Origin: an uncultured Aquimarina sp.
GTDB taxonomy: Bacteria; Bacteroidota; Bacteroidia; Flavobacteriales; Flavobacteriaceae
Direction of reading: 5' to 3'
DNA: 64,000 nucleotides
NCBI GenBank assembly: GCA_947498935.1
Contig: CANMMM010000011.1
Coordinates: 81,378-145,377 of the forward strand
Shown: one piece after another, positions 26,599 through 35,682 of the stretch
Layout: the number at the start of each line of letters is the position of its first letter
Numbering within the stretch: position 1 is the stretch's first letter
Made by a program: the position numbers and the translations under genes
Notes under the pieces: model-generated
Told to the model about the DNA's origin: nothing
The model's input: the letters and a program-made list of their open reading frames with translations, nothing else
Databases searched by the model: none

Positions 26599-27552
26599 AT
26601 GAATACAATACCTAGTGTAGATCTAGCTGATTTTTTGTCCAAAGACCCTACTACTAAACAGCAATTTGTCAATAAAATAGGAAAAGCATATGAAGAAATT
26701 GGTTTCGTAGCACTAAAGAATCATTTTTTAGACGATCAATTAGTAAATGCATTATACAAGGAAGTAAAAGATTTTTTTGATCTACCTACCGAAACCAAGA
26801 AAAAATACGAGATCGAAGGTCTCGGAGGACAACGAGGCTACAGTTCCTTTGGAAAAGAACATGCCAAAGGAAAAAAAGAAGGAGATCTAAAAGAGTTTTG
26901 GCATTTTGGACAAGAACCTGATGCAGATGCAGCACTAGCTGAGGCCTATCCTGCTAATATTATAGTAGAAGAATTAGAGGATTTTAATGCCATCGGGATG
27001 CAAGCTTATAAAATGCTAGAGAAAACAGGCATTTATGTACTACGTGCATTGGCATTGTATATCGGATTGGATGAACATTATTTCGATCATTGGGTACGTA
27101 ATGGTAATAGTATTTTACGACCAATCCATTACCCACCCATCACCAAAGAACCTAAAGGAGCCGTACGTGCTGGTGCACATGGAGATATTAACCTAATCAC
27201 ACTCCTTATGGGCGCCTCTACAGGAGGACTACAAGTACAGCGCAAAGATGGAGCTTGGATAGATGCACTACCTGCAGAGGATGAACTAGTCATCAATGTG
27301 GGGGATATGCTAGAAAGGCACACGAATAATAAGTTGAGATCTACAATACATCAGGTAGTCAACCCGCCTAAAGAAGCATGGGGTACCCCTAGGTATTCTA
27401 TTCCCTTTTTTATGCATCCTAGAAGTGATATGAAACTCAATTGTATTCCTGAGTGTATTACACCAGAAAACCCCAAACACTATGAGGATATTACAGCTGG
27501 GGCATTTTTACGACAGCGATTAATCGAAATCGGATTGATCAAAGAAGAATAA
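26599..27552 (+). CDS. 2-oxoglutarate/Fe(II)-dependent oxygenase, isopenicillin N synthase family
   Basis: 317 residues. The N-terminal DIOX_N region starts IPSVDLADFLSKDP, with EEIGFVALKNH. The iron ligands read as His194 and Asp196 in AHGDINLITLL and His251 in RSTIHQVV. The co-substrate arginine follows in PRYSIPFF. The fold is that of plant-like 2OG oxygenases and IPNS. No biosynthetic cluster surrounds it, so the substrate is unknown. It may be a stand-alone oxygenase of a conserved Bacteroidota group. A GGGCGTT repeat, possibly transcribed, follows it. Confidence 0.9.
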   Translation: MNTIPSVDLADFLSKDPTTKQQFVNKIGKAYEEIGFVALKNHFLDDQLVNALYKEVKDFFDLPTETKKKYEIEGLGGQRGYSSFGKEHAKGKKEGDLKEFWHFGQEPDADAALAEAYPANIIVEELEDFNAIGMQAYKMLEKTGIYVLRALALYIGLDEHYFDHWVRNGNSILRPIHYPPITKEPKGAVRAGAHGDINLITLLMGASTGGLQVQRKDGAWIDALPAEDELVINVGDMLERHTNNKLRSTIHQVVNPPKEAWGTPRYSIPFFMHPRSDMKLNCIPECITPENPKHYEDITAGAFLRQRLIEIGLIKEE

Positions 27553-27590
27553 AAATAGTACGTAACGCAATTATCTAATAACTTAATACT

Positions 27591-27691
27591 TGCGTTAGGG
27601 ATAGCAGTGGAAATCCCACAGCCCGACCTTAGGAGGTGCGAGGAATTGTAGCGGATAGCCCGACCCCTGATCTACATCAGGGGAAACGCCC
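27591..27691 (-). repeat. GGGCGTT...AACGCA dispersed repeat, copy 3 (reverse)
   Basis: Begins TGCGTTAGGGATAGCAGTGG, continues with aaatcccacagcccgac and cgaggaattgtagcggatag, and ends AAACGCCC. It has an extra cccctgatctacatcagggg hairpin near the end, as in copy 1 (ccctgataaaagatcagggg). It lies between the oxygenase gene and SUI1. Confidence 0.88.
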
Positions 27692-27722
27692 AAAATAATA
27701 CAACCCAAAATCAATAACATAC

Positions 27723-28058
27723 ATGGATTTACAAGACCAACTAAAAAACTTATTCCCTGATCACCAATCGTCTGAAGATGCTGAAGAAACCACTACCACC
27801 GATCAAGGGTCTTTATGGATGCAAGACGCTCCAATCATTTGTAAATACGAAAAGAGAAAAGGAAAACCCATCACTATCCTAGAAGGCTATACGGGTGCTG
27901 ATGAAGATTTTAAACAATTAGCCAAAGAGATCAAAACCACACTCAGTGTTGGAGGCAGCTTTAAAAACGAGCAAATCATTATACAAGGAGATTACAGAGA
28001 TAAAATCATGAAAATCCTGAAAGATAAGGGATTCAAAGTTAAACGAGTCGGTGGATAA
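27723..28058 (+). CDS. SUI1/eIF1-like translation initiation factor (YciH family)
   Basis: 111 residues. The C-terminal 80 residues hold the SUI1 fold: KRKGKPITILEGYTGADEDFKQLAKEIKTTLSVGGSFKNEQIIIQGDYRDKIMKILKDKGFKVKRVGG. The N-terminal 35 residues are an acidic, low-complexity tail (EDAEETTTTDQ). Bacterial homologues of eIF1 are implicated in start-codon selection, although their role outside E. coli is little tested. It opens a plus-strand run with the DUF1835 and phosphorylase genes. Confidence 0.9.
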   Translation: MDLQDQLKNLFPDHQSSEDAEETTTTDQGSLWMQDAPIICKYEKRKGKPITILEGYTGADEDFKQLAKEIKTTLSVGGSFKNEQIIIQGDYRDKIMKILKDKGFKVKRVGG

Positions 28059-28088
28059 AACGACTCCTCACTAAAAACACGCAAAGAT

Positions 28089-29027
28089 ATGGAAGCCAAA
28101 ACACTACACATTACCAATGGAGATTATCTAACCAATCGATTACGAAAAGCTACATTTATCGCAGGAGATTTTCTGGTCTGGAGAGAAATGTTATGCGAAG
28201 GTCCTACCATACCCCAAATAGAAACCAATGAATCGATTACAGTACGTAAGGATTTTTTGAAAAAATACTACCATATTACTCCTGCATCCTACGAAGAAAA
28301 ATTCGTATCTGAAATCCATAAAATAAAACACGTATCACGATACGACACCATTGTACTGTGGTTTGAATATGACTTATTCTGTCATATTAATATGATTGCT
28401 GCCATCCATTTATTACTACATAATAATATCCAAAATACCGAAGTCTCTCTAGTCTGTAGTGGTCAGATAGACAATGAACAACGACTCTATGGGTTAGGAG
28501 AATTAACGGATCAGCAATTAGAAATGCATTATAACCAGAAAAAACAACTCACACTCAATGATCTAGAATTAGCATCCCATATATGGACGCTTTACTCCGA
28601 GTCAAACCCACAGCGTATCGCTGGACAGATTAAAAAACAGTCTTCATTTGAATACCTGTCTATATGCCTTAGAGCACACTTACAGAGATTTCCTAACATG
28701 CGTACAGGACTCAATACACTAGAATCTAATATCCTAGAAATGATCGACACCTATAAAATCAGCAACATAAAGCAACTGATGGGCTATGCATTAGCTTATC
28801 AAGGATTTTACGGATATGGGGATATGCAAATGAAACGGGTATTGGCGCGACTATTCCAGTTCTTAAAACAAACCAAAGACAGATTATTATTATCAGAAAG
28901 AGGTAGATTAGCGCTACAGGAAAAAAAGAACTTTTACAACACTCAGATGCTAGATTGGCATTATGGTGGGGTAAAAAAGTATGACTACCTCTATAATAAT
29001 GAAACACACAATTTACTAAAATTATAA
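28089..29027 (+). CDS. DUF1835 domain protein
   Basis: 312 residues. The N-terminus LHITNGDYLTNRLRKA plus ITPASYEEKF, TIVLWFEYDLFCHINMIAAIHLL and LVCSGQ fits the DUF1835 family, seen in many Bacteroidota and Firmicutes with unknown function. The C-terminal third (RMKRVLARLFQFLKQTKDRLLLSERGRLALQEKKNF-like region) is helical and may form a second small domain. It is 30 bp from the SUI1 gene and overlaps the spacing of the phosphorylase start (TAATATG), so the three are probably co-transcribed. Confidence 0.75.
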   Translation: MEAKTLHITNGDYLTNRLRKATFIAGDFLVWREMLCEGPTIPQIETNESITVRKDFLKKYYHITPASYEEKFVSEIHKIKHVSRYDTIVLWFEYDLFCHINMIAAIHLLLHNNIQNTEVSLVCSGQIDNEQRLYGLGELTDQQLEMHYNQKKQLTLNDLELASHIWTLYSESNPQRIAGQIKKQSSFEYLSICLRAHLQRFPNMRTGLNTLESNILEMIDTYKISNIKQLMGYALAYQGFYGYGDMQMKRVLARLFQFLKQTKDRLLLSERGRLALQEKKNFYNTQMLDWHYGGVKKYDYLYNNETHNLLKL

Positions 29028-29028
29028 T

Positions 29029-29910
29029 ATGGCGATAGCCCAATCAGAGCTTATACTCAATGAAGATGGCAGTATCTATCATCTTAATTTATTACCTACT
29101 CATATTGCAAATACCATCATAACAGTTGGCGACCCTGATCGAGTAGCACAGGTAACTCGTTATTTTGACACCATAGAACATCGCATACAAAAAAGAGAGT
29201 TCCATACGCAAACAGGCTGGTACCAAGGCAAAAGAATTACAGTACTATCTACAGGGATCGGCACCGATAATATAGACATCGTACTCAATGAATTGGATGC
29301 TCTGGTAAATATAGATTTAGAGACCAGAACGGTAAAAGAAAAACACACCACATTAAACATCATACGTATCGGCACCTCTGGTGCAGTGCAAGAAGATATC
29401 GCTATTGATAGTTTTTTGGTAAGCGAGGTAGCTATTGGATTCGATAGTTTATTACATTTCTATGAGAGTCAGGATGTAGTATTACCACAAATCACCACAC
29501 CACTAAAAACACACCTTAACTGGTCTAGCAACAAAGCTACACCCTACGCAGTGCTGTTTGATAAAAAATTAGGAAATCATATGCTTAGCGAAGCTACCCA
29601 ACTTGGATATACAATCACCAATGTAGGGTTTTATGGACCACAAGGCAGAGTCCTAAGAATCCAAAATGATGACAAACATATGAATGCAAAGATTGCATCA
29701 TTTAGAGACAATGATAAAAAAATTACCAATTTAGAAATGGAAACTGCGGGTATCTATGGATTATCGAAATTATTGGGACATCGTGCTGTATCTATGAATG
29801 CTATTTTAGCCAATAGAGCTACAGGGGTATTTAGTACTAATCCAACAGAAACTGTAGATCAGCTGATTCGATACACCTTGGCAAAAATTAGCACCTTTGA
29901 CCATCAATAA
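29029..29910 (+). CDS. Nucleoside phosphorylase (uridine phosphorylase-like)
   Basis: 293 residues of the PNP/UDP-1 family. Motifs: ITVGDPDRVAQVTRYFD (phosphate site), STGIGTDNIDIVLNEL, IRIGTSGAVQ, and NLEMETAGIYGLSKLLGHRAVS, in which the Glu-Met-Glu binds the ribose. It cleaves a nucleoside with phosphate to base and ribose-1-phosphate. The start is one base after the DUF1835 stop. Uridine versus purine preference cannot be settled by eye. Confidence 0.9.
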   Translation: MAIAQSELILNEDGSIYHLNLLPTHIANTIITVGDPDRVAQVTRYFDTIEHRIQKREFHTQTGWYQGKRITVLSTGIGTDNIDIVLNELDALVNIDLETRTVKEKHTTLNIIRIGTSGAVQEDIAIDSFLVSEVAIGFDSLLHFYESQDVVLPQITTPLKTHLNWSSNKATPYAVLFDKKLGNHMLSEATQLGYTITNVGFYGPQGRVLRIQNDDKHMNAKIASFRDNDKKITNLEMETAGIYGLSKLLGHRAVSMNAILANRATGVFSTNPTETVDQLIRYTLAKISTFDHQ

Positions 29911-29927
29911 GCTATCTGACTACCATT

Positions 29928-30074
29928 TTATCCAAATAAAATTCGCATGCTTATGAAAAAATTAATAGCAAGTAATACACCAATAAAAATTACAATTCCA
30001 TTCTCGAAAGAAGTGTCATTTAATTTAGCAACTTTTACACGAGCTTTGTTTTTATTTACGAAATTCTTTTTCAT
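29928..30074 (-). CDS. Small predicted membrane protein, 48 residues
   Basis: A minus-strand frame starts MKKNFVNKNKARVKVAKLND with nine basic residues, then has TSFENG and one hydrophobic segment, IVIFIGVLLAINFFI, ending SMRILFG. A basic head plus a single membrane span is typical of small inner-membrane proteins. It is convergent with the phosphorylase gene and divergent from the binding-protein gene. No homologue is known to me. Confidence 0.5.
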   Translation of the reverse strand: MKKNFVNKNKARVKVAKLNDTSFENGIVIFIGVLLAINFFISMRILFG

Positions 30075-30215
30075 AGCAATAGTTTTATAGGTTTTCATTT
30101 ATTAGTTATTCAAATATAACACTGATATTCAGATTTATATTCCAAATATAATCAAAATTAATCAAAAACAACGATAAAAAGCATTTTTTATCGATAAAAC
30201 ACACAAAATCATTTT

Positions 30216-31067
30216 ATGGACATATTAAAAATTGGAGGAGTACCTGAGCATTTTAATCTTCCTTGGCATCTGACTATAGAAGATGATTCGTTTAAAAAAC
30301 AAAACATAGACCTCGTTTGGAAAGATTTTCCAGGTGGTACTGGCGCTATGTGCGAAGCTTTGAGAAATAAAGATATCGATATCGCTATCATCCTCACCGA
30401 AGGAATTATAAAAGATATCATAGCAGGTAATCCCGCCACAATTGTACAAACCTATATACAATCTCCACTCATTTGGGGAATTCATGTAGGTCATCACAGC
30501 CCGTATAAAACGATTGATGAGCTAAAAAACACAAAAGCAGCTATTAGTAGGTATGGCTCTGGATCGCATCTTATGGCGTATGTTCATGCGCAGAATAACA
30601 ACTGGGATACGCAATCACTCCAATTCGAAGTGATTAAAAATCTAGATGGTGCAGTCGAAGCACTAACCAATGGACAAGCAGACTATTTTATGTGGGAGCA
30701 TTTTACGACCAAACCCTTGGTCGATAACCAAACTTTTAGACGTATTGCAGATTGCCCTACGCCATGGCCCTGCTTTGTGATTGCTGTCAGAAATGAAATT
30801 ATAGATACGCAAAAAGAGCAATTACAAACAGTACTGGAAACCATAAACACCACTACCTTAGATTTTAAAAATATTCCTAGTATAGACAATACATTAGCCA
30901 TACGATATGAACAACAACTAGCGGATATCCAAGAATGGCTATCCATGACCACATGGAGTCAATCTCCACCTTCTGTAGCCATATTGGATAACGTACAAAA
31001 ACAATTATTCGAACTAGATATTATTCCTAAGATAGTACCTAGTGATACGTTAATTTCGGTTTTGTAA
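30216..31067 (+). CDS. Periplasmic-binding-protein-fold (type II) protein without signal peptide
   Basis: 283 residues of NMT1/ThiY-like type: LKIGGVPEHFNLPWHLTIED, KKQNIDLVWKDFPGGTGAMCEALRNKDIDIAIILTEG, KTIDELKNTKAAISRYGSGSHLM and LDGAVEALTNGQADYFMWEHFTTKPLVDNQTFRRIADCPTPWP. The protein starts directly with the first strand, so it should be cytoplasmic, unlike usual ABC substrate-binding proteins. No permease or ATPase lies nearby. It may sense or channel a small molecule inside the cell. Ligand unknown. Confidence 0.82.
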   Translation: MDILKIGGVPEHFNLPWHLTIEDDSFKKQNIDLVWKDFPGGTGAMCEALRNKDIDIAIILTEGIIKDIIAGNPATIVQTYIQSPLIWGIHVGHHSPYKTIDELKNTKAAISRYGSGSHLMAYVHAQNNNWDTQSLQFEVIKNLDGAVEALTNGQADYFMWEHFTTKPLVDNQTFRRIADCPTPWPCFVIAVRNEIIDTQKEQLQTVLETINTTTLDFKNIPSIDNTLAIRYEQQLADIQEWLSMTTWSQSPPSVAILDNVQKQLFELDIIPKIVPSDTLISVL

Positions 31068-31150
31068 GCTATTTTTTAGCAGGAGTTTCATCTTACTTGT
31101 ACTGATATTTGTTTTCTGTATGTAAGATGAAACTCCAAAAAAGAATCGAT

Positions 31151-31312
31151 GAAGTGATTTAAACTTTTTTGATTTTAGCGAAAAACTAAGATTTTTTGAT
31201 CAAATACAGTGATTTTTTTAGTTGCATAGCAGCGCTACGGAACTAAAAAATTGCAAAATTTAAGTGCAAAAGTTCGTTTTTATAACAAATTGAAAAAAGT
31301 GTAAACCACTTT
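31151..31312 (+). repeat. GAAGTG palindromic-end repeat, full-length copy
   Basis: Starts GAAGTGATTTAAACTTTTTT and ends AAAAAAGTGTAAACCACTT, one base short of the perfect end. The interior (gcgaaaaactaagatttttt, gatcaaatacagtgattttt, gttgcatagcagcgctacgg) is nearly the same as in the copy at 50901. It abuts the gene remnant at 31321. Confidence 0.88.
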
Positions 31313-31320
31313 GATATATA

Positions 31321-31533
31321 GATGGCCTAGATCAATTCGACAACTTTAAAGAAGAACGATGGGTTCAAAATAAGTATCTAGACTTTCTGTTAGGAGGAAA
31401 TCTTAATGGTTAGTTTATGACCAGAAAAAGATTTGTAACTGATATTAGCATCGGTATTGGGCGCAACTTATTTAACAAATATAGTCCTAAAATAGTAGTA
31501 CGACCTACCCTATATCTAGGATATCGCTTTTAG
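31321..31533 (+). pseudogene. C-terminal remnant of an outer-membrane-type protein with internal stop
   Basis: Seventy-one in-frame codons read DGLDQFDNFKEERWVQNKYL, then DFLLGGNLNG, a TAG at 31411-31413, and FMTRKRFVTDISIGIGRNLF ... PTLYLGYRF ending in TAG. The phrases (beta-strand-like, GIGRNLF, final aromatic GYRF) look like the end of a beta-barrel protein of DUF3575 type. A single G-to-A change from TGG would give the TAG. The 5' part of the gene is missing, and a GAAGTG repeat lies directly upstream. Confidence 0.6.
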
Positions 31534-31851
31534 AAAACAGCTAATATCAGCTCTTTAGAAATTCCCCCTTGTTGTTTTTTAAAACCAAAGGTAGGGTTTT
31601 TGCGTAATTCAGCGTTATCAAAACAAGGAAATCCTTGTGATATTTGCAATAGAAACATAGAATTAATACATAAGTTTCAAAATAAAACGAGAGTTTCTAG
31701 GGTATTAATAAATCACAGATATTGAGGAATAACCACAGTAATCGACAGGTATATTTTTGTACATTTGCAATGCCTACTAATACATTTTTTAACACCCTTT
31801 AACGCAACCAATTGAAGATAGTAATATCTAATAATAAATAACAAACCAATT
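31534..31851. promoter_or_regulatory. Gene-free stretch upstream of the 58-residue protein
   Basis: AT-rich; no gene recognised. Two overlapping-phase TAnnTTTG boxes lie side by side (31752-31759 and 31760-31767), about 85-100 bp before the small gene at 31852. They match the flavobacterial -7 consensus, but no properly spaced TTG -33 box is seen. Confidence 0.35.
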
Positions 31852-32028
31852 ATGGCAACCTTTTTATTTATCTTAGCGGGCTTAATCGTCTTTAACTTTG
31901 TACTTCTAAAATTCAGCATTCAATCTGTTGATGGTGATAAAAGAAAATCTAAAAATCGTAAAACTAAATCTACACCAACATTAACTGGTAAGAAACCAAA
32001 AGCGACAAGTATCGCTAAGGCTGCATAA
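31852..32028 (+). CDS. Small predicted membrane protein with basic tail, 58 residues
   Basis: The frame starts MATFLFILAGLIVFNFVLLK, one hydrophobic span, followed by FSIQSVDGDKRKSKNRKTKS and TPTLTGKKPKATSIAKAA, a strongly basic low-complexity tail. An N-out/C-in small membrane protein with a tail able to touch nucleic acid or phospholipid is suggested by composition only. It is convergent with ung. No family recognised; the clean start and TAA and compositional order support coding. Confidence 0.6.
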   Translation: MATFLFILAGLIVFNFVLLKFSIQSVDGDKRKSKNRKTKSTPTLTGKKPKATSIAKAA

Positions 32029-32049
32029 TACAAAATAGTAATTGATGTA

Positions 32050-32715
32050 TTACCATGCTATTGGCAACTGATCTGTTGCTTCTAGGTGTTCATTCGTTTT
32101 GCTAAAATGTTTATTCCCGAACCAGTATCCCCTGTTAGCACTTAATGGAGATGGATGCCCACTGGTTAATACATGATGTTTCTGAGTATCTATTTTTGCT
32201 CCTTTTTTCTTAGCATACCCTCCCCACAATAAGAATACGACATCTTTTTTATGTGCAGATATTGCAGCAATCACTGCATCTGTAAACTGTTCCCATCCTT
32301 TTTTCTGATGCGAACCTGCTTGGTGTGCCCGTACCGTAAGGGTAGCATTGAGTAATAATACCCCCTGTTTAGCCCATCGTTCTAAATTACCATTAGATGC
32401 AAACGGTATAGAAAGATCACTCTCTAATTCCTTAAAAATATTCACCAAAGATGGTGGTGATTCGACCCCCTCATTAACAGAAAAACACAGCCCATGCGCC
32501 TGCCCTACTCCATGATACGGATCCTGACCGATAATCACTACTTTTACCGCATCAAAACTACAATAATCAAAAGCTGCAAAAATCTCTCGCCCCTTTGGGT
32601 AGCAAGTATGAGTAGCATACTCTGACTTTACAAACTGTATCAAATCTTTGAAATACGGTTTTTCGAATTCTGCTTGTAATTGTGCTTTCCAGCTCTGTTC
32701 TATATTTACATTCAT
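32050..32715 (-). CDS. ung: Uracil-DNA glycosylase, family 1
   Basis: 221 residues from the ATG at 32715 (MNVNIEQSWKAQLQAEF); the upstream Met at 32739 is less likely. The catalytic GQDPYHGVGQAHGLCFSV with its aspartate, the uracil-binding LLLNATLTVR and the DNA-intercalation loop HPSPLSANRG are all intact. It removes uracil from DNA as the first step of base excision repair. It is divergent from mutS2 and convergent with the small membrane protein gene. Confidence 0.96.
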   Translation of the reverse strand: MNVNIEQSWKAQLQAEFEKPYFKDLIQFVKSEYATHTCYPKGREIFAAFDYCSFDAVKVVIIGQDPYHGVGQAHGLCFSVNEGVESPPSLVNIFKELESDLSIPFASNGNLERWAKQGVLLLNATLTVRAHQAGSHQKKGWEQFTDAVIAAISAHKKDVVFLLWGGYAKKKGAKIDTQKHHVLTSGHPSPLSANRGYWFGNKHFSKTNEHLEATDQLPIAW

Positions 32716-32861
32716 AATACTCTCTAAAAAATAGTGCAATTATGTACTTTTGTTGCTGATGTAAAATTAGGGCAAAAAAATTGTAAAAATGAATAGCCAA
32801 CAAGCTTAGTTGTTCACAAATCAATACCCTATAGTTTGCAAGTATTTTCAATAGGTAATAA

Positions 32862-32936
32862 AATGTTTTAGACTTTTTATAAGTTGCTATAAAATCTTAC
32901 GATGTTCACTGCAATCAAAAAAGTGTAAACCACGTC
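32862..32936 (-). repeat. Degenerate GAAGTG-type repeat fragment
   Basis: Holds gactttttataagttgctat, aaaatcttacgatgttcact and a right end AAAAAAGTGTAAACCACGTC that differs by one base from the family end. It lies 28 bp upstream of mutS2 and may contribute to its promoter region. Left boundary uncertain. Confidence 0.45.
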
Positions 32937-32964
32937 AATAACTACAAAAAATAGAGGGAAGAAA

Positions 32965-35136
32965 ATGATTCGTATTTCCGAAAAAACATTAAATGATTTA
33001 GAGTTCGATACAGTACTCGCACATATTTCAGATATATGTAATACTGAATATGGAAAAAAGAAAGCGCTAGAGATCATCCCCCTACCTACAGAAGAGAAAC
33101 TGCATATTGCATTACAACAGGTTAATGAATACAAATCCTCATACCTACAAGATGCTAGAATTCCCAATCACGGATTTGATAGTATCGACAAAGAACTACA
33201 ATTACTAAGTATCGATAATACGTTTTTAGAGACGATCCATCTCAAAAAAATAGTATCCATTAGCAACACCAGCAATGAGCTATTAGCGTTCTTTAGAAAA
33301 AACAACGAACTCTATCCAATACTACACGATACTGCACTACAAGTACCTTTTACCAAAGAAATCATACATCTTATTGAGCATGTAATTGATAAATTTGGAG
33401 ATGTTAGAGACGATGCCTCCCCTACGCTAAAAAACCTACGAAGGGACATTAACGAGGTACAAGGAAAATTAAATGGTAGTTTCGGTAGAGATCTTACTCG
33501 ATACAACAGCCTTGGCTATTTAGATGACATCAAAGAAAGTATCGTAGAAAACCGACGTGTACTCGCTGTAAAAGCCATGTACAGACGTAAGGTAAAAGGG
33601 GCAATTCTAGGAAACTCTAAAACAGGAAGCATTGTTTACATAGAACCCGAAGCCACGCTACAATACAGTCGTACACTGAGTAATTTACAGTATGATGAAC
33701 GAGAGGAAGTCGTAAAAATACTAAAAGTACTGACCAATAATCTAAGACCCTATTCCGAGCTATTAAGTCAGTATCAGGAATACCTGAGTGACGTAGATGT
33801 AATTGCTGCAAAAAGCAAATATGCCAATCAGCTTAATGCGATATTACCCACCATATCCACCACTAAAGAAGTACATTTACAAGACGCATATCATCCACTA
33901 CTGTATATAAATAACCAAGCCAAAGGTACTAAGACACACCCGCAGACCATATCCCTAGATAAGGACAACCGTATTATCGTCATCTCTGGTCCTAATGCTG
34001 GTGGAAAAAGTATCACCCTAAAAACCATAGGACTCTTACAAGTCATGCTACAAAGTGGTATGTTAGTACCCGTACACGCCTATAGTAGAATGTCTATTTT
34101 CACGACCATTCTTACGGATATTGGAGATAATCAATCTATAGAAAACCATCTGAGTACGTATAGCTACCGACTCAAAAACATGAACTATTTCCTTAGAAAA
34201 TGCAATGACACTACCTTATTCCTTATCGATGAATTTGGTACAGGGAGTGATCCTGAATTAGGAGGTGCTTTAGCTGAAGCTTTCTTAGAAGTATTTTATG
34301 AACGTGAATCCTACGGGATCATTACTACCCACTATGCCAATCTAAAGATGCTAGCCAATGAATTACCCTGCATGAATAATGCAAACATGCTATTTGATGC
34401 TAAAACTCTAGAACCACTCTTTAAATTATATTTAGGAGAGGCAGGGAGTTCTTTTACCTTCGAAGTGGCACAAAAAAATGGAATTCCGTACAGCCTTATT
34501 AATAAAGCCAAGAAAAAAGTAGAGCGAGGCAAAATTCGTTTTGATAAGAGTATTGCCAATCTACAAAAAGAACGTTCTAAGTTGCAAAAAACCACCTCTG
34601 CCCTGAAAACCAAAGAACAAAAAGCAGCAGAAGAAAAAGAACGATTAGACAAAATCAATAAAAAGGTACAGCACAAGCTCGAAAGCTATCAAGAGCTCTA
34701 TGATAGTAATCAGCGTATGATCTATCTAGGACAAAAAGTAAATGAGCTCAGCGAACGCTATTTTAACAATAAGAAAAAGCGAGAACTGATCGATGAGTTT
34801 ATGAAAATAGTACAGATCGAAAACTCAAAACGAAAAAAACAATCTGCCAAAGCACGAAAAGCCGAAAAAGCAAAAGAACAAAAGGTAGTCGAGGAAGTAG
34901 AAAAAAAGGTAGAAGTCATTCGCGTACAGAAAAAGGAGCAAAAAAAGAAAGCCGAAAAAATCGAACAAGCAAAACCTAAAATCACACTCAAGGTAGGAGA
35001 TCGTGTACGTATGATCGATGGAAAAGCTATCGGCACCATCGATACCATCGAAAAACAAAAAGCAGTGGTGAATTACGGTATTTTTACCACCAATGTAGCC
35101 TTGGATCAATTAGAATTTGTAGATCGGAAAAAGTAA
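32965..35136 (+). CDS. mutS2: MutS2-family ATPase (Smr domain absent)
   Basis: 723 residues. The N-terminal helical core starts ISEKTLNDLEFDTVLAHIS. The ATPase has Walker A GPNAGGKSITLKT (about residue 342), Walker B FLIDEFGTGSDPELGG and the MutS-type TTHYANLK. A long charged coiled coil follows (about 510-670, Lys/Glu rich), then a small KOW-like beta domain (VGDRVRMIDGKAIGTIDTI). The Smr nuclease domain usual in Firmicute MutS2 is missing, as in other Bacteroidota. MutS2 is linked to recombination control or ribosome rescue rather than mismatch repair. A GNAT gene follows after 6 bp. Confidence 0.93.
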   Translation: MIRISEKTLNDLEFDTVLAHISDICNTEYGKKKALEIIPLPTEEKLHIALQQVNEYKSSYLQDARIPNHGFDSIDKELQLLSIDNTFLETIHLKKIVSISNTSNELLAFFRKNNELYPILHDTALQVPFTKEIIHLIEHVIDKFGDVRDDASPTLKNLRRDINEVQGKLNGSFGRDLTRYNSLGYLDDIKESIVENRRVLAVKAMYRRKVKGAILGNSKTGSIVYIEPEATLQYSRTLSNLQYDEREEVVKILKVLTNNLRPYSELLSQYQEYLSDVDVIAAKSKYANQLNAILPTISTTKEVHLQDAYHPLLYINNQAKGTKTHPQTISLDKDNRIIVISGPNAGGKSITLKTIGLLQVMLQSGMLVPVHAYSRMSIFTTILTDIGDNQSIENHLSTYSYRLKNMNYFLRKCNDTTLFLIDEFGTGSDPELGGALAEAFLEVFYERESYGIITTHYANLKMLANELPCMNNANMLFDAKTLEPLFKLYLGEAGSSFTFEVAQKNGIPYSLINKAKKKVERGKIRFDKSIANLQKERSKLQKTTSALKTKEQKAAEEKERLDKINKKVQHKLESYQELYDSNQRMIYLGQKVNELSERYFNNKKKRELIDEFMKIVQIENSKRKKQSAKARKAEKAKEQKVVEEVEKKVEVIRVQKKEQKKKAEKIEQAKPKITLKVGDRVRMIDGKAIGTIDTIEKQKAVVNYGIFTTNVALDQLEFVDRKK

Positions 35137-35142
35137 CCAGTT

Positions 35143-35586
35143 ATGACCATAAGAACCGCAACAGCATCTGATATTCAGCAACTAAGTCAATTATTCGATG
35201 CATACAGAGTATTTTACAGAAAAGAGACGGATCTCAAAGGAGCTGAATCTTTCTTAGCTGAACGATTAGAAAAAAAAGACGCTGAAATTTTTGTAGCAGA
35301 AAATGAAGCACAACAACTAGTAGGATTTGTACAACTATACCCATTATTTTCATCCACCAGAATGAAAAAACTATGGCTATTAAACGATCTATTTGTAACC
35401 CCAGCATCTAGAGGCAAACAAATCTCTGTACAACTCATCGAACGTGCTAAAACCTTAGCCAAAGAAACAGATGCCTGTGCCCTTTGTTTAGAAACTGAAA
35501 AATCTAACCATATCGGCAATAATTTATATCCAAAAACAGGGTTTGAACACAATCAAGGTTCTAATTTCTACGAATGGACCGTATAA
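35143..35586 (+). CDS. GNAT-family N-acetyltransferase
   Basis: 147 residues: IRTATASDIQQLSQLFDAYR at the N-terminus, VGFVQLYPLFSS, the acetyl-CoA loop LFVTPASRGKQISVQLIERAK and a C-terminal GNNLYPKTGFEHNQGSNFYEW. All four GNAT motifs are present. It starts 6 bp after mutS2, so the genes are probably co-transcribed, with a strong hairpin following. The substrate is not known. Confidence 0.9.
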   Translation: MTIRTATASDIQQLSQLFDAYRVFYRKETDLKGAESFLAERLEKKDAEIFVAENEAQQLVGFVQLYPLFSSTRMKKLWLLNDLFVTPASRGKQISVQLIERAKTLAKETDACALCLETEKSNHIGNNLYPKTGFEHNQGSNFYEWTV

Positions 35587-35628
35587 AAAATCTATAACAC
35601 ATGCATTCACATGCACATCCTATCCTTA

Positions 35629-35682
35629 TATTATCAGCTACATAAAAAGGGGTACACCTCTCTTTTTATGTAGCTGATAATA
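35629..35682 (+). terminator. Very long hairpin, probable terminator
   Basis: A perfect 21-bp stem (35629-35649 and 35662-35682) around a 12-nt loop that can itself add GGT/ACC pairs. The stem contains aaaaag/cttttt. It lies 43 bp after the GNAT stop and is the natural end of the mutS2-GNAT unit. There is no long T tract right after the stem, so another structural role is possible. Confidence 0.7.

Noticed and set aside
34332..35109. Several minus-strand frames under the mutS2 coiled coil
   Set aside because: They are Phe/Leu/Cys-rich shadows of Lys/Glu codons in the coiled coil.
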